Shown: in pieces, positions 1 through 10,581 of the stretch
How positions within the stretch are numbered: the stretch's first letter is position 1
How the letters are laid out: every line of letters begins with the position of its first letter
Source of the DNA: Streptomyces hyaluromycini
GTDB lineage: Bacteria; Actinomycetota; Actinomycetes; Streptomycetales; Streptomycetaceae
DNA length: 64,000 nucleotides
Assembly: GCF_002217755.1 (NCBI RefSeq)
Contig: NZ_BCFL01000016.1
Location: forward strand, 351,565 to 415,564
Direction of reading: 5' to 3'
Notes under the pieces: generated by a model
The model's database searches: none
Told to the model about the DNA's origin: nothing
What the model saw: only the letters and a program-made list of their open reading frames with translations
Program-made: the position numbers and the translations under genes

Positions 1-81
1 GCCGGAGATGGCGAACACGAAGATGCCGATGACGTCGAGCGTGTGCTGGACGGAGGGAGAGAAGAGTTGCTGGAGCTGCAC
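1..81 (-). CDS. TRIC-family (UPF0126/YadS-like) cation channel, N-terminus only
   Basis: The reverse strand reads in from a GTG at 79-81 and stays open to the window edge, giving 27 residues. The segment LDVIGIFVFAISG is the typical first membrane helix of the trimeric intracellular cation channel / UPF0126 family, an integral membrane protein. Only the first helix is visible, so this is a family call. It lies downstream of the M1 peptidase gene on the same strand, with 47 bases between them. The start codon sits at the foot of a small hairpin (81-104). Confidence 0.6.
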   Translation of the reverse strand, partial: MQLQQLFSPSVQHTLDVIGIFVFAISG

Positions 82-104
82 CCTGACATTGTGTCCTGTC
101 AGGG
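81..104 (-). promoter_or_regulatory. Inverted repeat at the start codon of the TRIC gene
   Basis: Perfect 8-base arms CCCTGACA (81-88) and TGTCAGGG (97-104) flank an 8-base spacer. On the reverse strand the GGA-containing spacer would be the loop, and the GTG start begins at the base of the stem. It could be a translational control hairpin or a protein-binding operator. The sequence does not decide between them. Confidence 0.35.
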
Positions 105-118
105 CACATGAACCTTAC

Positions 119-143
119 AAACCCAGGCCTACAGGGTGGGTTT
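119..143 (-). terminator. Weak terminator candidate after the M1 peptidase gene
   Basis: Arms AAACCCA (119-125) and TGGGTTT (137-143) pair across the stop codon of the M1 peptidase gene. The stem is short, with AT-rich ends. This is a possible weak terminator and nothing more. Confidence 0.25.
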
Positions 144-1520
144 TCCTGTGGTGAACAGCCAGGTCTGGAACAGGTCGTCCAGTTGCTGCCCGCTGGTCTT
201 CTCGGCGAGGCGGATGAAGTCGGCGGTGTCGGCGTTGCCGTAGCGGTGCAGCTTCGTCCAGGCCGGGAGCAGCTTGAAGAACGCCGTGTCGCCGATGCGT
301 TCACGCAGCATCTGCAGGGTCATCGCGCCGCGCTGGTAGACGGCCGAGGCGAACATGGTGTCGCGCTGCGGGTCGGCGACGGTGATCTGCCAGAAGGGGT
401 TGTCGGCGGCCCGGGCGTTGTAGGCGGTGAGGAACGAGTCGTGGGCGGACTTGGTGCCCTGGTGCTCCGCCCACAGCCACTGGGCGTAGGTGGCGAAGCC
501 CTCGTTGAGCCAGATGTCCTTCCACTGCGCCACGCTCACCGAGTCGCCGAACCACTGGTGGGCCAGCTCGTGCACGATCGTCGACTCGTTGCGCACCGCC
601 GAGTAGGCCGGCTTGCTCTGCACCTCCAGCGAGAACCCGGCCTCCGGCATGTCGTCGACGATGGCCCCGGTCTCCTCGAAGGGGTACGGCCCGAAGACCT
701 GCGACCAGTAGTCGGTGGCGGCGGCGGTGACGGCGTACACGTCGACGTTGTTGCTGTTCGCGAGGACCGGGTCGATGGCGACGTAGATCGGGATGCCGGA
801 GGGGGTCTTCCCGGTCTGCACGTCGAACTTCCCGATGGTGGCGGTGGCGAGGTAGGTCGCCATCGGCTTCGACTCGCGCCAGTGCGTGTACGTCGAGCCG
901 CCCTTGTCGTACGTCGAGACCAGCCGGCCGTTGGAGACCCCGGTCAGGCCCTCGGGCGCCTTGATCCGGATGTCGTAGCTGGCCTTGTCGGAGGGGTGGT
1001 CGCTGGACGGGAACCAGGTGGAGGCGGCGTTGGGCTCGCAGGCGACGAAGACGCCGTCGGTGGTCTTCATCCAGCCGTAGTCGGAGCCGAAGACGATGGG
1101 GCCGTTGAGGGGCTCGGGTATCCCGCCGTAGGTGACGGAGACGGTGAAGTCACGGCCCTTGGCCAGCGTGTCCCGCGGGGTGACGGTGATCTCGTCGCCG
1201 GTGCGGGTGAACTGGGCGCGTCTGCCGTTCACTTCGACCTTCGTGACCTCCAGCTTCTGCAGGTCGAGGTCGAAGGCGGAGAGGTTCTGGGTGGCGCGGG
1301 CGGTGAGGGTGGTACGGCCGTCCAGGCGGCCGGTGTCCGGGGCGTAGGCCACGTCGAGGTCGTAGTGGCGGGCGTCGAAGCCGCCGTTGCCGAGCTGCGG
1401 GAAGTAGGGGTCGCCGATGCCGTCGGCGCCCGGGGTGGGGGCGGGGGCGGCGGCTATGACGAAGGAGGCGGCCGCCGCGGTTGCGACGGCCGCCAGACGT
1501 GCCGAACGGGAGAGGCGCAT
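129..1520 (-). CDS. Secreted M1-family zinc metallopeptidase
   Basis: 463 residues. The Arg-rich start and hydrophobic Ala-rich stretch (about 1-30) form a secretion signal. The gluzincin motif HELAHQW lies near residue 315 and the third zinc ligand is in NEGFATY, about 20 residues later, as in aminopeptidase N/M1 enzymes. The upstream EAGFSLE segment takes the place of the usual GAMEN substrate-binding motif. At under 500 residues it lacks the long C-terminal helical domain of full aminopeptidase N (over 800 residues), a form common in actinobacteria. It probably releases N-terminal residues from extracellular peptides, which fits the neighbouring oligopeptide importer. An AAAGGGA ribosome site precedes the ATG. 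Confidence 0.9.
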   Translation of the reverse strand: MRLSRSARLAAVATAAAASFVIAAAPAPTPGADGIGDPYFPQLGNGGFDARHYDLDVAYAPDTGRLDGRTTLTARATQNLSAFDLDLQKLEVTKVEVNGRRAQFTRTGDEITVTPRDTLAKGRDFTVSVTYGGIPEPLNGPIVFGSDYGWMKTTDGVFVACEPNAASTWFPSSDHPSDKASYDIRIKAPEGLTGVSNGRLVSTYDKGGSTYTHWRESKPMATYLATATIGKFDVQTGKTPSGIPIYVAIDPVLANSNNVDVYAVTAAATDYWSQVFGPYPFEETGAIVDDMPEAGFSLEVQSKPAYSAVRNESTIVHELAHQWFGDSVSVAQWKDIWLNEGFATYAQWLWAEHQGTKSAHDSFLTAYNARAADNPFWQITVADPQRDTMFASAVYQRGAMTLQMLRERIGDTAFFKLLPAWTKLHRYGNADTADFIRLAEKTSGQQLDDLFQTWLFTTGKPTL

Positions 1521-1592
1521 GAGTCGTCCCTTTCGAGCGTGCCGGTCAGTGGACGGACACGGTCGACTCTGCGCTCTCCCGTTAAGGCATGT

Positions 1593-1614
1593 ACATGACT
1601 TTGCAAAGTCGTGT
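1593..1614. promoter_or_regulatory. 22-base near-perfect palindrome upstream of the M1 peptidase gene
   Basis: ACATGACTTTG (1593-1603) is followed directly by CAAAGTCGTGT (1604-1614). The two pair with one mismatch and have a perfect 14-base core, GACTTTGCAAAGTC. It lies in the 100-base gap between the end of the oppF-like gene (1621) and the M1 peptidase start (1520). Its AT-rich core and lack of a loop argue for a repressor operator over a terminator. The regulator is unknown. Confidence 0.4.
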
Positions 1615-1620
1615 CATGGG

Positions 1621-3359
<1,739 letters not shown>

Positions 3360-3363
<4 letters not shown>

Positions 3364-4451
3364 AGCTTCGGCGCAATCTCTTCGGTCCAGATCCGCGTAC
3401 GGTCCTCGGGCGAGAGGTGGCAGGCGGACCAGTGGCCGCCGTCGACCTGCTGCAGCTCGGGACGGACCGTGCGGGTGACGTTCCCCTTGGGAAGGTCCGC
3501 GTACGGGCAGCGCGGATGGAACGCGCAGCCCGAGGGGACGTTGATGAGGCTCGGCGGCTGGCCCTTGACCGGAATGAGCCGGTCGGAGGTCTCCCGGTCG
3601 ATGCGCGGCATCGAACCCAGCAGACCCCAGGTGTAGGGGTGCTGCGGCTTCTCGAAGATCTCGTCGACCGGGCCGCGCTCCACGCACCGGCCGCCGTACA
3701 TCACCAGGACGTCGTCGGCGATCTCGGCCACCACACCCAGGTCGTGGGTGATGAGGATGACCGCGGAGCCGAACTCCTTCTGGAGGTCGCGGATCAGGTC
3801 GAGGATCTGCGCCTGGACGGTGACGTCGAGGGCGGTGGTCGGCTCGTCCGCGATGAGCAGCTCGGGGTTGTTGACCAGGGCCATGGCGATCATGGCACGC
3901 TGGCGCATACCGCCGGAGAACTCGTGCGGGTAGCCGTCGACACGCTTGGCGGGCTCGGGGATGCCGACCCGGTCGAGCATCTCGATGGCACGGGTGCGGG
4001 CGACCTTCTTGCTGACGTTGTGGTGGACCCGGTACGCCTCGACGATCTGGTCGCCGACCTTGTAGTACGGGTGCATCGCGGACAGCGGGTCCTGGAAGAT
4101 CATCGCCATCTCGCGGCCGCGCAGCCGGCGCACCTCGTCCGGGGACGCGCTCACCAGCTCCTTGCCGCCGAGCCAGATCTCGCCGGACATCTGCACGTTC
4201 TTGCCGCGGGCGCCCAGCCGGTGCAGGCCCATGATGGCCAGCGAGGTGACGGACTTGCCGGAGCCGGACTCGCCGACGATGGAGAGGGTCTTGCCCTTCT
4301 CCAGCGAGAAGCTGAGGCCGTCGACGGACTTGACGATGCCGTCGTCCGTCGGGAAGTGCACCTTGAGGTCGCGGACTTCGAGGAAGGCGTCGGACGGGCT
4401 GGCCGGCGTGGGCTCGCCCACGGCGGCGCCGGTCTTGGAGAGTTCGGTCAC
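3360..4451 (-). CDS. oppD: Oligopeptide ABC transporter ATPase (OppD-like)
   Basis: 363 residues from a GTG at 4449-4451 that overlaps the permease stop codon by four bases. It shows Walker A GESGSGKS, signature [15 protein letters not shown], Walker [13 protein letters not shown], the H-loop ITHD, and the C-terminal Cys-rich oligopeptide motif ([11 protein letters not shown]). It forms the nucleotide-binding pair with the next gene and couples ATP hydrolysis to peptide uptake through the two permeases upstream. All key residues are present. The overlaps on both sides indicate translational coupling. Confidence 0.93.
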
Positions 4452-5455
4452 GAGAGCCTCACCCGCGGGTCGGCGGCCGCGTAGAGCAGGTCCACCAGGA
4501 GATTTGCGATCACGACGAAGAAGGCGGCCAGCAGGGTCACGCCGAGGATCGGGGGCAGGTCGTTGTCGTCGATGGCCTGCACCGCGTACTGGCCGATGCC
4601 GTGCAGCGAGAACACGGTCTCGGTGATCACCGCGCCGCCGAGCAGCAGACCAAGGTCCATGCCGAAGACGGTGATGATCGGGGTGAGCGCGGCGCGCAGT
4701 CCGTGCCGGACGACGACCTTGCGCTCGCGCAGGCCCTTGGCGCGGGCCGTGCGGATGTAGTCCTCGTTCATCGTCTCCAGCATGCCCGAGCGGGTGAGCC
4801 GCGCGTAGATGGCCGAATAGAGGAGAGCGAGCGAGCACCAGGCGGGGATGAGGGTGTTGGCCCACTGCGCCGGGTTCTCTGTCAACGGGACGTAGGTGCG
4901 GCCGAAGATCGGCCACTGGTAGGTGAAGAGCAGGATCGCCAGGTTGCCCGTGAAGAACATGGGCAGCGAGACACCGGCGAGGGCCACACCCATGAAGGTG
5001 CGGTCGAAGAAGGAGCGCGGCTTCAGCGCGGAGACCACGCCGATCGCGACACCCGAGACCAGCCACAGGACCGCGGCACCGAGGGCCAGCGACAGGGTCA
5101 CCGGCATCCGGGAGGTGAGCTGCGGCCAGACGGCCTGGTGGGTCTTGAAGGAGTAGCCGAAACACGGTGCGTCGCAGTGCACCGTGGTGGGGCCCAGATC
5201 ATAGGTGGCGCCGGAGACGATCCCCTTGATGAAGTGCCAGTACTGGACGTAGACGGGCTGGTCCAGACCGAGGTTGTGCTTGACCGCGACGATGTCCGCC
5301 TTCGACGGGCTCTTGCCGATGTACTGCTGCGCCAGCTGGTCGGCGGTCTGCCCGGCCAGACGTGGGAGCACGAAGAAGATCGCGAAGGTGACCGCGGAGA
5401 CGACCAGCAGCAGGATCACCGCTGCGAGCGTCCGACGGAGGATGTACGAGATCAC
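4448..5455 (-). CDS. oppB: Oligopeptide ABC transporter permease (OppB-like)
   Basis: 335 residues. An N-terminal [14 protein letters not shown] anchor precedes a periplasm-facing loop and further membrane segments. The EAA coupling loop appears as [10 protein letters not shown] near residue 235. It forms half of the membrane channel with the OppC-like protein. The gene lies between the binding-protein gene, from which it is separated by a strong hairpin, and oppD, which it overlaps. Confidence 0.92.
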   Translation of the reverse strand: MISYILRRTLAAVILLLVVSAVTFAIFFVLPRLAGQTADQLAQQYIGKSPSKADIVAVKHNLGLDQPVYVQYWHFIKGIVSGATYDLGPTTVHCDAPCFGYSFKTHQAVWPQLTSRMPVTLSLALGAAVLWLVSGVAIGVVSALKPRSFFDRTFMGVALAGVSLPMFFTGNLAILLFTYQWPIFGRTYVPLTENPAQWANTLIPAWCSLALLYSAIYARLTRSGMLETMNEDYIRTARAKGLRERKVVVRHGLRAALTPIITVFGMDLGLLLGGAVITETVFSLHGIGQYAVQAIDDNDLPPILGVTLLAAFFVVIANLLVDLLYAAADPRVRLS

Positions 5456-5468
5456 GGGGATCGGCGCT

Positions 5469-5500
5469 GGTGCCCGCGGGCCTTCCGGCCCGCGGGCACC
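5469..5500 (-). terminator. Perfect 14-bp intercistronic hairpin between oppA and oppB
   Basis: Arms GGTGCCCGCGGGCC (5469-5482) and GGCCCGCGGGCACC (5487-5500) form a perfect stem with a TTCC loop. There is no U-tract. It lies in the 72-base gap downstream of the binding-protein gene within the operon. By analogy with other binding-protein operons it probably works as a partial terminator or 3'-end stabiliser, letting the binding protein be made in excess over the membrane parts. That role is inference. Confidence 0.75.
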
Positions 5501-5527
5501 AATGCCTTCACCTGCCTTCCGGGGCTG

Positions 5528-7282
5528 CTACTTCGACGCGACGCCGATGTTGAGGTAGTCGTACTGGCCGCTGAAGGCCGCCGTGGAGACCAGGTTGGTG
5601 AAGGTGGTCGGGCGGGCCAGCAGGACCTTGAAGTAGGTCAACGGCACGAGGGCAGCGTCGTCCATGGTCTGCTTGTCGATCTGCGTGTAGATGCTGTTGC
5701 GCTCGGTGTCGTCCTGCGTACCGATCGCCTTGGCCAGCAGGGTGTTGACCGACTTGTTGTCGTACTGCGACAGGTTGGTGTTACCGGACTGGCTGATCGC
5801 CTGGCCGTTCAGGATCTGCTGCAGGAAGCCGTAGCCGGAGGGCCAGTCGGCACCCCACTGCATCATCATCAGGCCGACGTTCTGCTTGTTGGCGAAGTTC
5901 GGGACACCCGCGTAGTCGGTGAAGTACTTGCCCGACGGGTACTGCTTGAGGGTGGCGTTGATGCCGACGGCCTTCAGCGAGTTGATGATCGCCGTGGCGG
6001 CGTCGATCTCCTGCGGACGGTCCGAGCGGGCCGTGATGTTGGTGTTGATCGACGTCTTGCCGCAGGCCTTCAGCTGCGCCTTGGCCTTGGCCGCGTCACC
6101 CTTGTTGCCGGTGGAGGCGTAGACGTCCGCCTTGGTGTAGCCCGGGATGTCCGGCGGCAGCACCGTGGTGGCGACGTCACCGCGGATCGGGCCGCCCTCG
6201 GCGGTCTGCACCGAGACCTTGTCGATCGCGTACTCGACGGCCTTGCGGCAGGCGACGTTGTCGAACGGCTTCAGCTTGGTGTTGATCGCCATGTAGACCA
6301 GACGGCCACCGTAGGTGTTGTCCGTGTTGGCCTTCTTGGCGGAGTCGGTGAGCACCTGGGCCTGCGTGGCGGCCTGGACACCCGTGCCGCCGAGGTCGAT
6401 CGCGTCGCCGGCCAGGACGTCCTTGTCGATCGTCTCGGCGTTCACCTTCAGGTTGACGACGATCTTGTCCGGCAGCTGCTTGCGCAGCGGGTCGGTCTTC
6501 GCGTCCCAGTTCTTGTTGCGGACCAGCACGGCCTGCTTGCCGTCCTGGTAGCTCTGGAACTGGTACGAGCCCGAGGACACGATGTTCTTGACGTAGTCGA
6601 CGCCGGTGTCCTTGGCCTGCGGGACCGGGGCCGTCTGCGGGGCCGAGACCAGGTAGTCGAACTCCTGGAAGGCCTGCTTCAGGTGGAAGACGATCGTGGT
6701 GTCGTCCGGGGTCTCGATGGACGAGAGGCCCTTGGCGCTCTTGTCCTTGTAGGGACCCTTGTACTTGTCGCCGCCGACCAGGAACTGCTGGAAGTAGTTC
6801 GGGCCGAGGGAGAGCACGTCACGCGCGAAGTTGGAGCGCTCGACGGCGTACTTGACGTCCTTGGACGTGATCGCCGTGCCGTCCTGGTACTTCAGGCCCG
6901 AGCGCAGCTTGTACGTCCAGGTCTTGCCGCCGTCGCTCGGGACGCCCTTGCTCGCGGCGAGGTCCGGGACCAGGGTGTTGCCCTTGGAACCGGGGCCCGG
7001 CTCGAACGTCATCAGCGGGCGGGCGTAGAGCCGGCTGAAGTTGTACATGTACGCGTAGTACGTGTTACCGGGGTCGAACGAGTCCGGGACGTCGGACAGC
7101 TCGTAGGTGACCGTCCCGCCCTTCTTGTCGGACGCGTTGACGACACCCTTGGTAGCGGCGTTGGCCGCGGCGGAGCTGCCGCCGCTGTTGCCGTCCTTGT
7201 TGTCATCGGCCTTGCTGCACCCTGCAACCAGCAGGGTGGCGGAGCCGATGGCCGCGATCGCGGCCAGCGCTGACCTTCGCAT
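5528..7282 (-). CDS. oppA: Oligopeptide-binding lipoprotein (SBP family 5)
   Basis: 584 residues from the ATG at 7282, 9-14 bases after a GGAGGGG ribosome site. An in-frame ATG at 7303 lies on that site and is less likely. The signal MRRSALAAIAA ends in a lipobox (LLVAGC), so the protein is membrane-anchored outside the cell. The rest has the layout of family 5 solute-binding proteins that capture peptides and deliver them to the permease (e.g. YELSDVPDSFDP near the start, then long alternating lobes). The actual ligand cannot be read from sequence. Confidence 0.9.
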   Translation of the reverse strand: MRRSALAAIAAIGSATLLVAGCSKADDNKDGNSGGSSAAANAATKGVVNASDKKGGTVTYELSDVPDSFDPGNTYYAYMYNFSRLYARPLMTFEPGPGSKGNTLVPDLAASKGVPSDGGKTWTYKLRSGLKYQDGTAITSKDVKYAVERSNFARDVLSLGPNYFQQFLVGGDKYKGPYKDKSAKGLSSIETPDDTTIVFHLKQAFQEFDYLVSAPQTAPVPQAKDTGVDYVKNIVSSGSYQFQSYQDGKQAVLVRNKNWDAKTDPLRKQLPDKIVVNLKVNAETIDKDVLAGDAIDLGGTGVQAATQAQVLTDSAKKANTDNTYGGRLVYMAINTKLKPFDNVACRKAVEYAIDKVSVQTAEGGPIRGDVATTVLPPDIPGYTKADVYASTGNKGDAAKAKAQLKACGKTSINTNITARSDRPQEIDAATAIINSLKAVGINATLKQYPSGKYFTDYAGVPNFANKQNVGLMMMQWGADWPSGYGFLQQILNGQAISQSGNTNLSQYDNKSVNTLLAKAIGTQDDTERNSIYTQIDKQTMDDAALVPLTYFKVLLARPTTFTNLVSTAAFSGQYDYLNIGVASK

Positions 7283-7341
7283 GATGGGCGGGATCCCCTC
7301 CATTGTCGGAAACTTTTCGGGCTCTCGGGTGACAGCAGGCG

Positions 7342-8400
7342 TCAGCGGCTGCGTGGGTCGAGAGCGTCGCGGAGACCGTCACCGAGCAGGTTGAACGCCA
7401 GCACGGTCACGAAGATTGCAAGGCCGGGCACGATCATGTACTCGGGATCGACCTGGTAGTACGTCACCGCTTCGCGGAGCATGCCGCCCCAGGACGCCTG
7501 CGGGGGCTGGATGCCGACGCCGAGGAAGCTGAGGGACGCCTCGAAGAGGATGTTGGTCGGGATCAGCAGCGTCGAGTAGACGATGATCGGGCCGACCAGG
7601 TTGGGCATCAGCTCGCGGAACAGGATGTACGGGCCCTTGGCACCCATGCCGCGGGAGGCGTCGACGAACTCGCGCTCCCGGAGGGCGAGCGTCTGGCCGC
7701 GCACGATCCGGCCCAGGTAGGGCCAGTTGAAGAAGCCGATGACGAAGATGAGCACGCTCAGGTGCAGCGGCAGTCCGTTCAGACCGAACGCGCCGCCCTG
7801 CAGGGTGGCGGAGATGGCGATCGCGAACAGCAGGAGGGGGAAGGCGAGGAAGGTGTCCATCAGCCGGCTGATGACCGAGTCCACGCGGCCGCCGTAGTAA
7901 CCGGCGACGACACCCATGATCGCGCCGATCACGTTGGACAGGATGGTCGAGCCGAAGGCCACCACCAGCGACACCCAGGAGCCTTCGAGGATGCGGGTGG
8001 CGATGTCGCGGCCGAACTTCGGGTCCACGCCCAGCGGGTGGCTCAGGCTCATGCCGCCCCAGCCGCCGTTGGGCAGCGAGGTGTTGGCGTCGATCAGGTC
8101 CTGGTGGAAGGCGTTGGGGTCGAGACCGAACAGGGCCTGGATGGGACGGGCGAGGATCGCGACGACGATCAGCAGGACGACAACGATGCCGCCCGCGACG
8201 GCGACCCTGTCCCTCTTGAACCGGGACCAGGCGATCTGGCCGAGGGAACGACCCTCGATCTGCCCCTTACCGGCACCCTCCAGCACAGCCTCCGGCTGTG
8301 CCTCGGTGGTCTCGATCGGTGCGGTCACAGTGACCTGACCCCTCTCACCGGCGGTGACCGGCTTTTGTCCGCCGCGGTGGGCGGCTTGGTTCGCTTGCAT
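7342..8400 (-). CDS. oppC: Oligopeptide ABC transporter permease (OppC-like), first gene of the operon
   Basis: 352 residues if the ATG at 8400 is used. A GTG at 8328 has a better-placed GAGAGGGG ribosome site and would give 328 residues, so the start is uncertain. A cytoplasmic lead (QIAWSRFKRDRVAVAGG) is followed by about six membrane segments and the EAA loop FVDASRGMGAKGP. It pairs with OppB to form the peptide channel. Having a permease first, ahead of the binding protein, departs from the textbook oppABCDF order. Confidence 0.88.
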   Translation of the reverse strand: MQANQAAHRGGQKPVTAGERGQVTVTAPIETTEAQPEAVLEGAGKGQIEGRSLGQIAWSRFKRDRVAVAGGIVVVLLIVVAILARPIQALFGLDPNAFHQDLIDANTSLPNGGWGGMSLSHPLGVDPKFGRDIATRILEGSWVSLVVAFGSTILSNVIGAIMGVVAGYYGGRVDSVISRLMDTFLAFPLLLFAIAISATLQGGAFGLNGLPLHLSVLIFVIGFFNWPYLGRIVRGQTLALREREFVDASRGMGAKGPYILFRELMPNLVGPIIVYSTLLIPTNILFEASLSFLGVGIQPPQASWGGMLREAVTYYQVDPEYMIVPGLAIFVTVLAFNLLGDGLRDALDPRSR

Positions 8401-8765
8401 GTTGTGCGGTGGCCGCCAATGGTTACGGCCCGACCGCCCACAAGACCCTTCGACTGGTACTGCGTACCGGCTCGCAGGATCGCCGACTTCGCGTCTGAGA
8501 GGCGAGTCTTCAATGCCCCGGTGATCACGCGCCAGGCCTGATGGAGAAAGTATGCGCAACCGTGATGACGATGAGGGTTTCCGGTATCCGGACGGCTGGC
8601 CACAGAGGGCGGACGGAACAGAACCCCTCAAAGGCTGCGAACCACGGCAGTTCACCCTTATCTACGCGCGAAGATCAGACCCGGAGAGTCAACCGTCCAT
8701 CACCCACCGCCGCGCCGCTCCGGAACGGCGCGGCCGACGGGGCCGACGTGGGTGACAGAGCACAC
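8401..8765. other. Intergenic region upstream of the opp operon
   Basis: 365 bases separate the oppC start from the stop of the upstream SseB-like gene, both on the reverse strand. The part near 8766 holds a terminator-like hairpin. The rest should contain the opp promoter, but I see no convincing -35/-10 pair. A 67-codon forward frame (8552-8755) has no homology I recognise and is probably not a gene. Confidence 0.6.
8709..8734 (-). terminator. Terminator hairpin after the first SseB-like gene
   Basis: Perfect 9-base arms GCCGCGCCG (8709-8717) and CGGCGCGGC (8726-8734) lie around an 8-base loop, 32 bases past the stop codon of the gene at 8766. There is no U-tract, which is usual for Streptomyces. 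It would insulate this gene from the opp operon. Confidence 0.6.
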
Positions 8766-9563
8766 TCAGTAGGCCCCGGGGCCCGGATAGCCGTAGCCGG
8801 CCGCCGGGGCCTGGACGGGTGCCTGGGCGTGCGCCTCGCGGTCGTAGAACGGCCGTGCCGTCGCCCGCATCCACATCACGACCGGGTCGTACTCGTCGGT
8901 CATCGCCACCGTCGACACCGGCAGCCCGTCCGGCACCGCCCCGATCGACTGCTGCATCATCGCCCGCACCGAGTCCACGGCCGGCGGCGAGGTGTCGTAC
9001 ACGTCCAGGCCGATCGCGAGATACGGCGCCCCGAGGGCCGGCTGCACCCAGGCGCGGCGCAGCGAGCGGACCGCGGGGGTGCGGTGGGCGTTCTGCGCGA
9101 GCAGCGCGTAGAACTGCGGGATCTCGATGGACGGTTCGGCGAGCCGCAGCGGGCCGGCCGGCTGGCGGTCCAGGCCGGTGGCGATGCGGCGCAGGTCCAG
9201 CCAGGGGATGCCGACGCCGCCGCCCGGGGCGTGCGGGTTGAGCCAGAGGCCGAAGTGGTCGGGGTAGAGGGTGCGGGCCACGTCGATGCCGTCGACCACT
9301 TCGTACGAGCGGTTCCAGCCGCTCGCGGAGAGTTCCTGGGCCGAGGTCACGCAGGGGGCGTAGCCGTGGCCGTCGACCTCCATGTTCCCGTACTGGGCGT
9401 CGGGGGAGCCGGCCTGGCCGTGCCAGAGCAGCATCCAGATCTGGCCGGAGGAGGGCGTGGCGAGGGCGCGGAGGAGTGCCTCGTAGGCGTCGTAGCGCCC
9501 GGGGGTTACCTGGCGCAGCATGTGCTCGACCTGTCCGGTCGCCGCGGTGCCGCTGGCGCTCAC
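8766..9563 (-). CDS. SseB-like (enhanced serine sensitivity) protein
   Basis: 265 residues from a GTG with a GGGGCGG ribosome site upstream. It matches my recollection of actinobacterial proteins annotated as enhanced serine sensitivity protein SseB: an N-terminal SseB domain (QIWMLLWHGQAGSPDAQYGN onward) and a C-terminal SseB_C-like region ending in ARPFYDRE. The biochemical function is unknown. In E. coli, overproduction of SseB gives serine sensitivity. A second family member lies immediately upstream, and a glycine/serine catabolic operon starts 2.2 kb away, which makes a link to serine metabolism reasonable but unproven. No signal peptide or membrane segment is seen. Confidence 0.75.
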   Translation of the reverse strand: MSASGTAATGQVEHMLRQVTPGRYDAYEALLRALATPSSGQIWMLLWHGQAGSPDAQYGNMEVDGHGYAPCVTSAQELSASGWNRSYEVVDGIDVARTLYPDHFGLWLNPHAPGGGVGIPWLDLRRIATGLDRQPAGPLRLAEPSIEIPQFYALLAQNAHRTPAVRSLRRAWVQPALGAPYLAIGLDVYDTSPPAVDSVRAMMQQSIGAVPDGLPVSTVAMTDEYDPVVMWMRATARPFYDREAHAQAPVQAPAAGYGYPGPGAY

Positions 9564-9660
9564 GTGTTACCGCCCCTTCATCTGGTGCCCCGCGTATGGA
9601 GGTCGCCCCGCGTTTGGAGACAGCTTAAGCGCCAAGGGGGGTGGCGCCGATTGTCCGTCG

Positions 9661-9735
9661 GCGGGTGCGGGTCGTTGGTGGCTGGTCGCGCAGTTCCCCG
9701 CGCCCCTGGGCCGGCTGCCCCTGGGGCGGCTGCGC
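9661..9735. repeat. REP-like palindromic element, copy A (intergenic)
   Basis: It contains GGCTGGTCGCGCAGTTCCCC followed by the GC-rich half GCGCCCCT, the same words found in copies B-E of this window. It lies between the two SseB-like genes. The element looks like a short Streptomyces interspersed palindromic repeat that does not encode a protein. Confidence 0.8.
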
Positions 9736-9747
9736 AGGAAGGGGGCT

Positions 9748-10539
9748 TCAGTGGCCGTACTGATAGAAGGGGCGGACGTTCTCGCGCATCCAGTGGCCCA
9801 CCGGGTCGTCCGCCACGTCCAGGAGGACCAGGTTCACCGGCCACTTCACCGGGGCCTGGCCCAGGGCCTTGCCCAGCGCCTCCAGGGGCGCGGCGCGCAA
9901 GTCGCCCTCCCACTGGGAGAGTTCGACCCCCACGAACATCACCGGGTCCGCCGTCTCGACCGCGGCCAGGCAGCGGCGGGCCGTGGCGACCACGCCGATC
10001 GCCGCGAACTCCGCCGACGCCGCGGCCAGGAAGTCCATCGGGTCTTCCTGCCAGTCCGGTTCGAAGAGGCGGACCCGGCCGCCCGAGGCGGGGCCGTCCA
10101 GTTCGGTGCGGCCGGCCCGGCAGAGCTGGGCGACCGCCTCCGGCGGCAGCGGGACACCGACCACTCCCCCGGGGTTCACGGCGATGCCGACCTGCGGGGG
10201 CAGGCCGCGGGCGAACTCGACGGCGGGGGCGATCGTGTACGACAGATGGGAGCCGGCCACCAGACGGAACTGCTCCTCGGAGCTGAAGACCGGCACGTAC
10301 ACCTGGCCCTCGATCTGCGTGGTGGGCAGGTCCAGCGGGCCGCTGCGCGGGCCGCCGCCCTCCGGCAGCGGGATCCAGAGGAAACTCCGGCCCAGTACCT
10401 CGATGAGCCGGCCCGCCGCCGCGGGCACGCCTAGGGAGGCCGACAGGACCTCCTCCAGTTCGTTGCCGGGCCACCCGCCGTGCGGGTGGGGGTGCGCCTG
10501 TGCCGGGAAGTCCGCGGGAATGTCCGCCGGGAAGTCCAT
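9748..10539 (-). CDS. SseB-like (enhanced serine sensitivity) protein, second copy
   Basis: 263 residues with a proline/histidine-rich start (PADIPADFPAQAHPHPHGG). The SseB N-terminal domain follows (GQVYVPVFSSEEQFRLV), then a second domain ending in RENVRPFYQYGH, resembling the end of the neighbouring copy. The two proteins are clearly diverged paralogues. Function is unknown. Context is the same as for its neighbour, next to genes for glycine cleavage, serine hydroxymethyltransferase and serine deaminase. Confidence 0.72.
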   Translation of the reverse strand: MDFPADIPADFPAQAHPHPHGGWPGNELEEVLSASLGVPAAAGRLIEVLGRSFLWIPLPEGGGPRSGPLDLPTTQIEGQVYVPVFSSEEQFRLVAGSHLSYTIAPAVEFARGLPPQVGIAVNPGGVVGVPLPPEAVAQLCRAGRTELDGPASGGRVRLFEPDWQEDPMDFLAAASAEFAAIGVVATARRCLAAVETADPVMFVGVELSQWEGDLRAAPLEALGKALGQAPVKWPVNLVLLDVADDPVGHWMRENVRPFYQYGH

Positions 10540-10581
10540 CTGCCTACCGCCTGCTGGGAACCACTGCTGAGGCTGGAAAGG

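Noticed and set aside
4601..7273. 890-codon forward open frame opposite the oligopeptide transporter genes
   Set aside because: It is antisense to genes with clear transporter motifs, shows no family features, and arises from third-position GC.
8552..8755. 67-codon forward frame upstream of the opp operon
   Set aside because: It overlaps a terminator hairpin, has an Arg/Gly-rich end and no recognisable family or clear ribosome site.
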